From Sandaracinaceae bacterium (lineage in GTDB: Bacteria; Myxococcota_A; Polyangia; Polyangiales; JADJQN01), in the NCBI GenBank assembly GCA_016712745.1, contig JADJQN010000003.1:124001-188000 (forward strand): a DNA stretch of 64,000 bases, given 5' to 3'. The translations under genes were made by a program, and so were the position numbers. The notes beneath the pieces were generated by a model that did no database searches, was not told the origin of the DNA, and was given only the letters and a program-made list of their open reading frames with translations. This document shows, in pieces, positions 9,402 through 17,288 of the stretch (the first letter of the stretch is position 1; the number at the start of each line of letters is the position of its first letter).

Positions 9402-9455
9402 GTGCGAGAAACAGGAATCGAACCTGCACGGGTTACCCCACTGGATCCTAAGTCC
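9402..9455 (-). repeat. attL: duplicated 3' fragment of tRNA-Leu
   Basis: 54 bases identical to 41609-41662, covering the tRNA from the anticodon stem through the discriminator base. On the minus strand it continues into ACCA (bases 9403 down to 9400), so this chromosomal side keeps the genomically encoded CCA tail of the original tRNA gene. It is not a functional tRNA because the 5' half is missing. Confidence 0.92.
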
Positions 9456-9546
9456 CAAACTCAGGCCTCAAAATAGCGGTATTTGCGGGAGATGTGAGGG
9501 TCAGGCGACGTCAGGAAACGTCACCGAATGGCCCATTCGGCCCACG

Positions 9547-9819
9547 GTGGCCCAATGCGGAGACGTCCGCGAGGCGGCAGCGGCGTGGCTGCGAGACATC
9601 GCCGATGGGAAGGCGATCGAGATCGCGCGTGCTCAAGACCTCGCGCGTGGCGTGCTCGCGCAGAATGAGATTGGGCGGCTCGTGATCGCAGTGCTTGACG
9701 CTGAGCAAACGTTCGTTCTGCGGCGTGCGACGGAGCTGGCGGCGGCCGTACTCGCATCTCGCGTACCGGAACATTCAAGTGCGAAAGAAAGCCAAGACGA
9801 AGCGAATAGGAGATCGTGA
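9547..9819 (+). CDS. Small hypothetical protein at the left end of the island
   Basis: A GTG at 9547 begins a 90-residue, Ala/Arg-rich, probably helical protein (AAAAWLRDIADGKAIEIARA). I do not recognise a family. The frame is open further upstream through the att repeat to 9355. In an excised circular element the same frame would continue directly from the integrase gene, so this stretch may be the native C-terminal extension of the integrase instead of an independent gene. Its stop overlaps the start of the next gene (GTGATG), with AGGAG just upstream, which suggests coupled translation. Low certainty that it is made on its own. Confidence 0.45.
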   Translation: MAQCGDVREAAAAWLRDIADGKAIEIARAQDLARGVLAQNEIGRLVIAVLDAEQTFVLRRATELAAAVLASRVPEHSSAKESQDEANRRS

Positions 9820-10153
9820 TGCGCCATAAACCGAAACCACGCCCAACTGCGCGACTTGAGATATTCGACCCGCCTCGCACGGCAGAAGAAGATGAGATTG
9901 CCTTTGCGCATGGGCGCGCTGTGATGAACCGAGAGGTTGGCGCGATCCACGCACATGCGAGCCTAAAAACGCTCGCTGTCAGCCAACGCTGGTTGAGCCC
10001 CAACCAGGTAAAAGCGAAGCTCGGGACCGACAAGGAACGCTCGCGTCGTTCTACCGGCAGGCACGTCACGCGAACATGGTCGTGAAGATTGGCCTCGGCA
10101 ATCTCGTAGCTCCATCCTTCGTGGAGGATTTCTTAGCCCGGCGAGCTGGATAG
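9819..10153 (+). pseudogene. Excisionase-like HTH gene disrupted by a frameshift
   Basis: The ATG at 9819 (preceded by AGGAG) opens a frame that closes at 10085 with a poor tail. Around base 10020 the sensible reading moves to another frame. The part before reads SQRWLSPNQVKAKLG and the part after, ending at the TAG at 10151-10153, reads ASFYRQARHANMVVKIG followed by a VEDFLARR end. Joined, this has the layout of MerR-like HTH_17 proteins, the family of many excisionases. Its place next to attL also suits a recombination directionality factor. Either a real inactivating indel or a sequencing error; the family call is tentative. Confidence 0.45.
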
Positions 10154-10164
10154 CGCGCGCGGCG

Positions 10165-10788
10165 TTATGGCGGTCCTAAATCAGGAAAGTACATGCAGGG
10201 AATCCCGGCGTCCGGACTCGTGTCGACAATGGTCACTACATGCGCACGAAAATCGGCCGCCGTAACCGTTGGGAAGAACGGCTCACCAAAGTGCGAACCT
10301 CCGTTCAAATCACACGGCGCCGTGAGATGGCCTTCGACGATCTCGCCATCCGCGCGCGCCGGCTGCGTGATCTCGAACGAGCAGGTGGCCCTGTTCTCGT
10401 AAATGCAACGTGCCGCATCTGGCCCGCAAAAATCGTCGGGCACTTCCACGCCAGCGGTCGCGGCGAAACCAAAACCACCGGCGGGATTCACTTCCCGCCG
10501 CGTGAACCACGGCCCGCCGCCGGCAACTTCGATCCGAACGGACTCGATCGAACCTTCGGTCAGCGAGCCCCCCGAGGTGTGGCAGAACGGGCCTTGGTGT
10601 TCCACCTGGTTGCGAAAGACCGCATTCGGAAGGCAGTACTCTTTCGACTCGTGTCCGGGGATTGCGATTGTGGCGCGGACGTACTCTTCGCCGCACGCGA
10701 CACGATCGGGCGTTGCCGAATGACCACACCCGACCAGCAGATAAAGCGTTCCAAATAGAACCAGAGTGCGTTCATTCATGATGTTCAT
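10165..10788 (-). CDS. Predicted lipoprotein of unknown function
   Basis: About 207 residues from the ATG at 10788 (MNIMNERTLVLFGT). A hydrophobic signal segment ends in a lipobox LVGC, so the protein is predicted to be lipidated and anchored in the envelope. The mature part has eight or more Cys, suggesting disulfides, and acidic/Gly-rich stretches, with no domain I recognise. A longer frame to 10872 has no signal character before this Met. Its start overlaps the stop of the small upstream ORF (TGATG). It belongs to a leftward row of envelope genes (10165-14209) that appear co-transcribed. Confidence 0.65.
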   Translation of the reverse strand: MNIMNERTLVLFGTLYLLVGCGHSATPDRVACGEEYVRATIAIPGHESKEYCLPNAVFRNQVEHQGPFCHTSGGSLTEGSIESVRIEVAGGGPWFTRREVNPAGGFGFAATAGVEVPDDFCGPDAARCIYENRATCSFEITQPARADGEIVEGHLTAPCDLNGGSHFGEPFFPTVTAADFRAHVVTIVDTSPDAGIPCMYFPDLGPP

Positions 10789-11021
10789 CACCAGGCCGGC
10801 ATAGCAGTCGTTGTGAGGCCCGTCGTATTCGAGGCGCCTGTACCAAGTCCTGATTTGTTGTCGTCCGTCCAAATGAACACGGGACCTCCGGCAAAATAGC
10901 CCATAGAAGTGGGCGGAATCAATTCGATATTAAATCGACAGGACGACGAGTCCGTGTAGGGCGCCGGGCTGCTCAGATCATCTTGACGCGTGCGCAGGTC
11001 TGCGCTGCGTTGTTGCATCAA
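10788..11021 (-). CDS. Small hypothetical ORF between two envelope genes
   Basis: A 77-residue frame that overlaps the end of the upstream Cys-rich protein gene by 44 bases and meets the downstream lipoprotein start in a TGATG overlap. The C-terminal two thirds (FNIELIPPTSMGYFAGGP and after) look like extracellular protein sequence, while the first 20 residues are charged and lack a signal peptide. It may be a remnant of a secreted protein or a genuine small coupled gene. No family is recognised. Confidence 0.35.
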   Translation of the reverse strand: MMQQRSADLRTRQDDLSSPAPYTDSSSCRFNIELIPPTSMGYFAGGPVFIWTDDNKSGLGTGASNTTGLTTTAMPAW

Positions 11022-12108
11022 GGGCCTCAGGTGCCGGCGGATCTATTCGACGGAAATGTCTCTGAAGCCACTCACGCAGTGCCCGAATATCGACGACACC
11101 GAAGGCACCCAGCGCGCTACGGCGGCGTCCCTCGCGCACGGCTTGCCGGCCGCCTGACGTTGATATTGCCCAACCCTCTTCGTAAGGGCGAACCCAGATC
11201 TGAAGGGTGCGCGACTTCCAGGTAGATCGCTCCGTGTAGCCCGCGATGGTGAACGCAACAAACGAAGGGTCTACGAGACCTTGCACGGCTGACCGATCTT
11301 GGCGATTGAACACGAGCACGTTGTATCCACCATCCGATATCGGCACGAGTGCGACGCGCACATCGTACAGAAGCTCTGTGTGAATCGCCGCCTCGATGTG
11401 CTTCGCTTCCTCCAAGAGTTCGGCAGCAGTAAGCGTGAAGCGGGTGCCGCGAATACAGCTTTGGTACGGCCCGTACCAGCTCTGAACTACGCGGCAGTGC
11501 CTTGGATCGCGGCCGTCGCCCTCAGGCGGTTGCACGCACGCGCCGGCATGACATGTGCCATCCATGGTGCTGGCTAACTCGCACTCTGCACCTTCGGCGG
11601 CCGCTTGCATCACACACCGGCTCTCGACGCAGCTCCAAACACTGCACACGCCGCGGCCGTCGGGACAGTCCCGGTCGACCGCACAACTCGGCGGCATAGG
11701 CCGCACGCACCGGCTCGCGGTGCAGACGCCCTGACTGTTATCGGCAAGAGTGCACGTAAAGTCTGCCGCCACCTGTGCCGCGTTCAGGCATCGCCCTTCG
11801 GCGCACGTGTCATGCGTGCACGCGTTGCTATCGTCGCAATCGGTGTTGAACGAGCAGACGCCGCTGTCGAGCACGCAACGGCCGCTCAGGCACACACCCG
11901 GCCTGCCATGGCGCACACACGCTGCCCCCTGCGTTTCGCACTCTTGTGCAATGGGTGTCGCTTGGGCGGCGGCGTGGTCTATCCCTGGACGCACACCCGC
12001 CTGAACGTCACGCATGCTGGTGCGAACGACGAAGAACGCCCCAGCGAACGAAGCAAGCATAGCTACCACAACGGCCCCTACGCGGACGATTGGATGAAGT
12101 GCACGCAT
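10978..12108 (-). CDS. Membrane-anchored Cys-rich extracytoplasmic protein
   Basis: From the ATG at 12108 (MRALHPIVRVGAVVV) the product has an N-terminal hydrophobic anchor or signal (to about residue 30). A Cys-rich region follows with repeats of the form C-x(5)-DCDDSNACTHDTCAEGRC and CAVDRDCPDGRGVCSVWSC, a pattern common in myxobacterial secreted proteins. The C-terminal 160 residues form a separate globular domain (VRVALVPISDGGYNVLVFNR; TLQIWVRPYEEGW) that I do not recognise. It lies 4 bases after the stop of the upstream 12113-14209 gene. The frame is open up to 12153. Function unknown; envelope location is well supported. Confidence 0.65.
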   Translation of the reverse strand: MRALHPIVRVGAVVVAMLASFAGAFFVVRTSMRDVQAGVRPGIDHAAAQATPIAQECETQGAACVRHGRPGVCLSGRCVLDSGVCSFNTDCDDSNACTHDTCAEGRCLNAAQVAADFTCTLADNSQGVCTASRCVRPMPPSCAVDRDCPDGRGVCSVWSCVESRCVMQAAAEGAECELASTMDGTCHAGACVQPPEGDGRDPRHCRVVQSWYGPYQSCIRGTRFTLTAAELLEEAKHIEAAIHTELLYDVRVALVPISDGGYNVLVFNRQDRSAVQGLVDPSFVAFTIAGYTERSTWKSRTLQIWVRPYEEGWAISTSGGRQAVREGRRRSALGAFGVVDIRALREWLQRHFRRIDPPAPEALDATTQRRPAHASR

Positions 12109-12112
12109 CTGA

Positions 12113-14209
12113 TTAGTGCCCATCATGAAAGGCCGGTGGAGCGTGCGAGCCAAACGTTAAGAGAACCACGCACCCTGTTCCTCGCCCACCAACGGTGAGT
12201 GATGTGGTTGCCTCGAACGAACCAACGTTCCAGGTTGTCCGGTGCACCGAGATCAATCTCCCGGCTGCACTCATGTGTTCCGGCACGTCGGTGATCGTTC
12301 CCTGACCGAAGAGTCGCGTATTCGTTTCTTCGGCCACTCTCGCCCGCGCGCTCACGGGACCGCACGCTTCGAAGCCGAGAGTCACTCCCACCAGACACAC
12401 GCGTCCGCCGCAGAACTCGACGCCCAGCGTGCTCCAGGCGCCGCCGTGTTCTCCGAGGTCAAAGGCCCGGTCGGCCTCGCACTCCACCATGCCGTTACCC
12501 GTACGGGGATCGAAGCTGTCATCCGGTGCCCCCCACGTCCCGCCGTGGTGCCTGCACGTGCGTCGTGCCTCATTTACCGTCATGCCGTATCCGAACCCGG
12601 CGACCCCGTCGCGAACGAACGCTTCGGCCGTCGCGCGTACTCGCACTTGCTCGGCCGCCGTCCTCGCATCCGATTGGCGTTCCGCCGCAGTGTCACGAGC
12701 GGGCGCGGCAACCTCCGGCAGCCTTCGGCTCTGATCGAGTTCCGGTGCGCCCTGCGACCAGTCCTGCGCTGCGTCTCGTTGCGCTGCGCCTGCGCCCAAG
12801 TGGCTCAATGGCCCCGCAGCGTTCGGCGCATCCTGTCTAAACATCACCAGAAGGATAGAGTCCCCTCCCGTTTGTAGAAGTGACAGCGTTGCTTCGCCGC
12901 CACTACCTGACCACACTCGCGTCTGTGTGAGAACGTCACGAACACGTGTGGCGGGCAGATCGCGTCCGAATCCGAAGATGCTAGTGACGACGCTCGCCAC
13001 CCGCACCCAGAACACGTTGGCCACTCGGGTTGCGAAGCGGGCAGTGGCCGCGATCGTGCACAGGCGACCGGCACACGTGTGAGCCCTGATATCGCTGCGC
13101 TGTCGGATTGGTGGTGGAGCAAACAAGTTGAGGGAGAGGTTCTGGCATGTGACGTCATACTCATGATCGTCGCCGCGTTCGGCATGCCAATCACCGTGAA
13201 GTGACTCGCACAGCGTCCTCCCTTCCGTAGTGCTCATCCCGAAGCGGAATCCCCCAACTCCGTCGCGAAGGAAGATGCGTCGGTTCTCCGCCTGCCTCGC
13301 AGCCAAACGGTCAGCTTCGCTCGCTCCGGCCTCCGCACGCCGCTGCGCTTCGACGAGCCTGTCCGCCGCCGCACGCATTTCATCCTCGGTGCGCGCAAGG
13401 GCTTCCCTCGCGTCGGCGGCGCGTTGAGCGGCCGCGATCAAGCGCGCAGAGATACTCGAAAGGCCGACTACGTTGAAGCGTTCTCCGTGAATCCACACGT
13501 CCGGACCGGGCCCAACTGCGAGCAGATCCTCGGGCGTGAGCTGCGCAGTCAAGCGACCAGCGTTGTCGGTTGCGCCCAAGGGATGATCGTTCACTTGCTG
13601 CGGCGACGAGAGCGAAAGCCGCAAGCCGGGCACTGTTTGCGCATGACACGCCTCGACACCTAAGACGCTTTCCCGATCTTCTTCGCCGACGATGCGGTCG
13701 CTGTCGCGCGTTCGGATAGACTCGATCACCGCCCAGATCAACAATGTCGAGAGCACCGCTCCGGTAGAGACCAGTACCGCGCGCAACGTGGGGAGGGTCC
13801 GACCAGCCATCGTCGGATCCGGTTCGCTGTAAGGGCCGCCCACTGCCAGGCCCATGCCCAGCATCCCGGCACCGACGCCACCCGACGCATACGCCAGGGC
13901 TAGGTACCCAGGGGTTTCAAGGGAGCGTTCGGTTGTCTCCGTATGCACCACGTGGTCGATTCGTGTGTGTCGACATTCATTCACGCGCGCGACCTGGCCA
14001 ACTATCGTAATCACGCCGCTCGGTTCCTCGGTCGCTTCGAGCTGAACCTGATAGGTTTGATTCGGCGACACCGCGTCGGCAGTTCGCGAACTGGCAACCC
14101 GTTCTCTGACGGTGACGCCCGATTGCATCGGCAAACAGCCTGGTGTGCAGGCACACGTGACGATCAGCCCGGCGGTAACGAGGCCATGCACCCGGGCAGT
14201 TAGCTCCAT
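12113..14209 (-). CDS. Large envelope protein with a duplicated domain and central coiled coil
   Basis: About 698 residues from the ATG at 14209 (12 more if a TTG at 14245 is used). There is an N-terminal hydrophobic segment and two membrane-like stretches near residues 102-125 and 142-165. A charged Ala/Glu/Arg-rich coiled coil spans about 255-312. Two copies of a domain follow, starting FLRDGVGGFRFGMSTTEGRTLC (about 313) and FVRDGVAGFGYGMTVNEARRTC (about 531). Both share the Cys after the Gly-Met motif and a downstream G-x-W-x(n)-C pattern, so an internal duplication is clear. I do not recognise the domain. It is first in a leftward envelope gene row and is divergent from an XRE regulator 39 bases away, which may control it. 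Confidence 0.65.
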   Translation of the reverse strand: MELTARVHGLVTAGLIVTCACTPGCLPMQSGVTVRERVASSRTADAVSPNQTYQVQLEATEEPSGVITIVGQVARVNECRHTRIDHVVHTETTERSLETPGYLALAYASGGVGAGMLGMGLAVGGPYSEPDPTMAGRTLPTLRAVLVSTGAVLSTLLIWAVIESIRTRDSDRIVGEEDRESVLGVEACHAQTVPGLRLSLSSPQQVNDHPLGATDNAGRLTAQLTPEDLLAVGPGPDVWIHGERFNVVGLSSISARLIAAAQRAADAREALARTEDEMRAAADRLVEAQRRAEAGASEADRLAARQAENRRIFLRDGVGGFRFGMSTTEGRTLCESLHGDWHAERGDDHEYDVTCQNLSLNLFAPPPIRQRSDIRAHTCAGRLCTIAATARFATRVANVFWVRVASVVTSIFGFGRDLPATRVRDVLTQTRVWSGSGGEATLSLLQTGGDSILLVMFRQDAPNAAGPLSHLGAGAAQRDAAQDWSQGAPELDQSRRLPEVAAPARDTAAERQSDARTAAEQVRVRATAEAFVRDGVAGFGYGMTVNEARRTCRHHGGTWGAPDDSFDPRTGNGMVECEADRAFDLGEHGGAWSTLGVEFCGGRVCLVGVTLGFEACGPVSARARVAEETNTRLFGQGTITDVPEHMSAAGRLISVHRTTWNVGSFEATTSLTVGGRGTGCVVLLTFGSHAPPAFHDGH

Positions 14210-14248
14210 GCTAACGAGTAGAACCGCCGACCATCCTAGCGTCAAGCG

Positions 14249-14569
14249 ATGCCACGCCGACCCGGGAGCGTTGCCTTCGCTCGAAAGCTGGGCGCGCGCA
14301 TCCGCTCCATACGCAAAGAAGAGCAGCTCACCCAGGAGAAGCTAGCGTGGGACGCCGATCTCGCGAAGGCGTATCTGTCCCAAGTTGAGGCTGGCAAACG
14401 GTTGCCCTCATTGCCCGCGCTTCTTTCGCTCGCCAAGCGTCTTGACGTGGAGCTTGCCGATCTCGTCGGATTCGATCTCGATCGACCGCGTTTGGCTCTG
14501 CTCGATGCAGCTCGCAGGGCGGATCGCGATGGGGTGCGCGTGGCTCTCGGGCGCCTCCGTCAGAAGTGA
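14249..14569 (+). CDS. XRE-family transcriptional regulator
   Basis: A 106-residue DNA-binding protein with a Cro/C1-type helix-turn-helix at about residues 12-68: LGARIRSIRKEEQLTQEKLA, then LAKAYLSQVEAGKRLPSLPALLSLAKRLDV. The recognition helix is AKAYLSQVEAGK. The C-terminal 30 residues are helical and Arg-rich. It is divergently oriented to the envelope gene row and convergent with a serine recombinase ending 18 bases after its stop. By position it probably controls the divergent promoter or its own. No inducer domain is visible. Confidence 0.82.
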   Translation: MPRRPGSVAFARKLGARIRSIRKEEQLTQEKLAWDADLAKAYLSQVEAGKRLPSLPALLSLAKRLDVELADLVGFDLDRPRLALLDAARRADRDGVRVALGRLRQK

Positions 14570-14587
14570 GCTGGCTCGACGAGCCCG

Positions 14588-15340
14588 CTAGGCAACTTTG
14601 CGCGTGCGTTCCTGATCGAGTTCTCGTCGTGCCAAGATCTTCGCGATCGTGGACGGCCACCATCGACCGCCGCGCTTTGTCGGCCTCCGCTCCCAGTTCA
14701 TCAATAGGGCGATGCCCGCGTTGGGAGTGCCGCCGTCGTGGAGCTGATAGATGCGCGCGATGGTTTCGGCGGCGTTTGCATCAGGAACGAGGATGCGGCG
14801 ACCGCCGCTATCGAGATCGACCGAGCGCGTCCATTCCAATGCTTCGCCACCTAGGACGACGCCTTGCGCCTTTAGATGCGCAAGTGCTGCCTTTGTGCGC
14901 TCACCGACAAGGTTCTTCTCCAACTCTGCGACGGTGGCGAGCATCGCGACGAACACTTTGCCGATCGCAGTGCGCGTATCGATCTGTTGGTCGACAAGAT
15001 GAAGGGCAACATGGTTTGCGTCCCATTCGCGGGTGATCGAAAGGGCGTCGAGAGCGTCACGAAAGAGCCGATCGAGCTTCGTCGCGATCACCATGGACAC
15101 TTCGCCTCGTCGCGTGCGGGCGAGCAACTCTTGTCCCGCTGGGCGCTGCTCAAGGCGCAGCCCGCCGCTTACGCCCGCATCGACTACGAACGCGTCGATG
15201 TTCATGTCATGAGCTGTCGCATACCGTCTCAGCGCAGCCTCCTGCGCCTGCAATGATACGCCCTCGTTCGCCTGCTCCAAGGTCGAGACGCGCGCGTACG
15301 CAATCACTACGCCTGGAGCGATGTCCTTCTTCCGTTTCAT
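14588..15340 (-). CDS. Serine site-specific recombinase (resolvase/invertase family)
   Basis: 250 residues. The N-terminal catalytic domain has YARVSTLEQ with nucleophile Ser19, then the arginine-containing EQRPAGQELLARTRRGEV and the signature MVIATKLDRLFRD. The long helix E follows (AELEKNLVGERTKAALAHLKA). The C-terminal portion (GGRWWPSTIAKILARRE) resembles the recombinase domain of larger serine recombinases, but the zinc-ribbon/coiled-coil of full large integrases is absent. It is homologous along its length to the recombinase at 32996-33754. The ATG follows an AGGAGG ribosome site. It could act as a resolvase, an invertase or a small integrase. Confidence 0.87.
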   Translation of the reverse strand: MKRKKDIAPGVVIAYARVSTLEQANEGVSLQAQEAALRRYATAHDMNIDAFVVDAGVSGGLRLEQRPAGQELLARTRRGEVSMVIATKLDRLFRDALDALSITREWDANHVALHLVDQQIDTRTAIGKVFVAMLATVAELEKNLVGERTKAALAHLKAQGVVLGGEALEWTRSVDLDSGGRRILVPDANAAETIARIYQLHDGGTPNAGIALLMNWERRPTKRGGRWWPSTIAKILARRELDQERTRKVA

Positions 15341-15379
15341 TCCGCCTCCTAGCGAAGGCAGAAACGCCCCTATCCCTTA

Positions 15380-15407
15380 ATACGGACAGGCGACGGCCCC
15401 GTACGAC
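15380..15407 (-). promoter_or_regulatory. Motif shared upstream of both serine recombinase genes (left copy)
   Basis: Read on the minus strand, these 28 bases start GTCGTA and contain GCCTGTCC followed by TAT. They match 21 of 28 bases of 32928-32955 on the plus strand. Both lie 40-70 bases before the recombinase start codon. It could be a promoter or operator, or a recombination site. The two copies are in inverted orientation. Confidence 0.4.
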
Positions 15408-15581
15408 ATAGACGACGAGATTAATGACGGTGCTCTGTCGATTTCTTCGTGGGTGGTGCCTGTTAGCCCCATGCAAACACGTGCGGAGCACCAGGTAGGA
15501 AACACGAGACGGTCGTATCGTGTCTTCGCGGCGACGGACGACGCGGGTACTCACGTTCTAACGCGCGGCACCAAAGTGGAG

Positions 15582-16814
15582 TCAGTGCGCGGGGGTGTAC
15601 GTCACCACGCGGTCGTCGGTGCCGACTGCGGCAACAATGATCGCTCCATGGTCGTCTGCCCACAGCGCGAAAGCATTTCGATCCTGTTGTAGCCAGCCGC
15701 TGGCGACGACAGTCGAACGCCATGTATCCGCAGCTGACCGTTTGCTCCAGTACCGTAGCTCATGGTGGCCCAACTGCGGTAGACTTCCGACGGTCAGCAG
15801 ATGGAGTCCACGAGCTGATGCAATCGCTGCGACTATCTGTGCCCCCGTGGGCGCGTCGATCGTCTCACGCATCCAGCCACTCCGCGTCTGTGACGCGTGT
15901 ACCATCGTGTACTGGCGCGGTCGCTCCGCCGGCGCACTAGGCGCGTAATAGTTCTCCAGGGTGTAGAACACGTGCGGGACGCCATCTTGGCCGATAACTA
16001 CTCCGGTGGACGCGTATGCTCTATCGCTCGCGTCGATCTCGACTGCGGCTGATCCACGCGGCGTGACGGCGACGCCAAAGAGCCGGCTATCGCCTTGCGA
16101 CGACGCCCGGCGTTCAGCGGCGAGCACGAAGCAGGACCGCGCATCTGGACCAGTTGCGGTCAGCCATTGTGGATGCACGCTCGTGCGCGCAAGGTGCGTC
16201 TGGGTCGGGGTGGAATCCGAGCCGGTCAGCGCGAACACGTCGTGCACTTCCGGCGGGCCCAGCGCAGTCCATTGAGCGAACACAACACCCAAAGCCGGTG
16301 GCGCAAACGCGCAGGTAACAAGACCGATGCTCACCGTTCCTGTCGCCGGCACGTATGAAGTCTCAGCCACGCCATCTGCGTACACCCAACGCAGGATGCG
16401 ATCCGTCAGCGCCCGGACCCCAACGAGTCTCCCGCGATACGTACTGCTGATCGTGTAGAGTTCCACGTCAGCGTGCGGCGTAACTAGCCACTGCGACGCG
16501 TTGGGTGCCAGTGTAGCAACCACCGGGTGACCGTCGTCGGGCGGGAGTCCGTTGTCCAAGCGTCGCTCCAGCCACGCAATCACCTTCGTGCCTTGTGCAG
16601 TCGTTGCCACGGTCACGTCCTGACGTCGGACCTCGGTGTCGGAAGGAGGCGAGGCCACCGGAGACTCGATCCACGTCGAGGGCAGCGGCGGTACGATTAG
16701 CGTGCGCCGATGCGCAGACGATGGTGTTCGCTGGGCGGCACTTTCCAGCGCGAAGCCCGCGATTCCGATAACGGCAGCGGTAATCGAGGCGGCCATGATT
16801 CGGATGGATCGCAT
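15582..16814 (-). CDS. Secreted beta-propeller-like protein of unknown function
   Basis: I start the gene at the ATG at 16814 (MRSIRIMAASITAAVIGIAG), which gives a clean signal peptide ending near SAAQ and a 410-residue product; the frame is open 88 codons further but without sense. The mature part shows recurring beta-rich blocks such as VTPRGSAAVEIDASDRAY, GQDGVPHVFYTLEN and RGLHLLTVGSLPQLGHHELR. This is the style of BNR/sialidase-like propellers seen in myxobacterial exoproteins. No catalytic residues can be assigned. It sits alone between a recombinase and the nuclease-like pair. Confidence 0.55.
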   Translation of the reverse strand: MRSIRIMAASITAAVIGIAGFALESAAQRTPSSAHRRTLIVPPLPSTWIESPVASPPSDTEVRRQDVTVATTAQGTKVIAWLERRLDNGLPPDDGHPVVATLAPNASQWLVTPHADVELYTISSTYRGRLVGVRALTDRILRWVYADGVAETSYVPATGTVSIGLVTCAFAPPALGVVFAQWTALGPPEVHDVFALTGSDSTPTQTHLARTSVHPQWLTATGPDARSCFVLAAERRASSQGDSRLFGVAVTPRGSAAVEIDASDRAYASTGVVIGQDGVPHVFYTLENYYAPSAPAERPRQYTMVHASQTRSGWMRETIDAPTGAQIVAAIASARGLHLLTVGSLPQLGHHELRYWSKRSAADTWRSTVVASGWLQQDRNAFALWADDHGAIIVAAVGTDDRVVTYTPAH

Positions 16815-17288
16815 GACGGTCACAGTATCATCGCCGCAAACGCGTTGCGCGCAACCCATTCCCGCAAGGAAAGGCTGCACAATATGAATGTGCGGACCGG
16901 GTCGGATGACGTCTCGCTTGCGTTGCGCAAGCGAAACGTACCGCAGGCGACTCACGGTAGAGCACCCAAACGCGGCGCGGATAGAGGGAGTGTAGTAACC
17001 ACGGTCGCGCAGGTCTGGAAGCCGTAGCAACGGGTGTACTACAAACAGGCGCTCGCGCGCGACGATCGCAACAGTCATTCAAAGGCAGAATTCAGATCCT
17101 TGTAGTATCCTCGCGACCGAGTCAGCGGGACTCGAACGCCTACGACGCTGCTGAGCCCTCTCATTGACGGCACTCGGTTCTGCTATCACCTGCGGGCGCT
17201 CAGCACGGGTTCCGTCGTCTCCGATACGTTTCGATTGAAACCGCAGGTATGAGTGCGGCTACGGAGCACACCCACGCAACACGCGTCG
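16815..17288. other. Intergenic region without a supported gene
   Basis: 474 bases between the propeller-like gene start and the end of the nuclease-like gene. Short open frames here have no start context or recognisable protein sequence. I see no tRNA, strong hairpin or repeat. It presumably carries the promoter of the 15582-16814 gene. Confidence 0.5.

Noticed and set aside
9355..9546. Protein-coding frame across attL (CEKQESNLHGLPHWILSP)
   Set aside because: This peptide is an antisense reading of tRNA-Leu. In the integrated state the frame has no independent start; it matters only as a possible integrase tail after excision.
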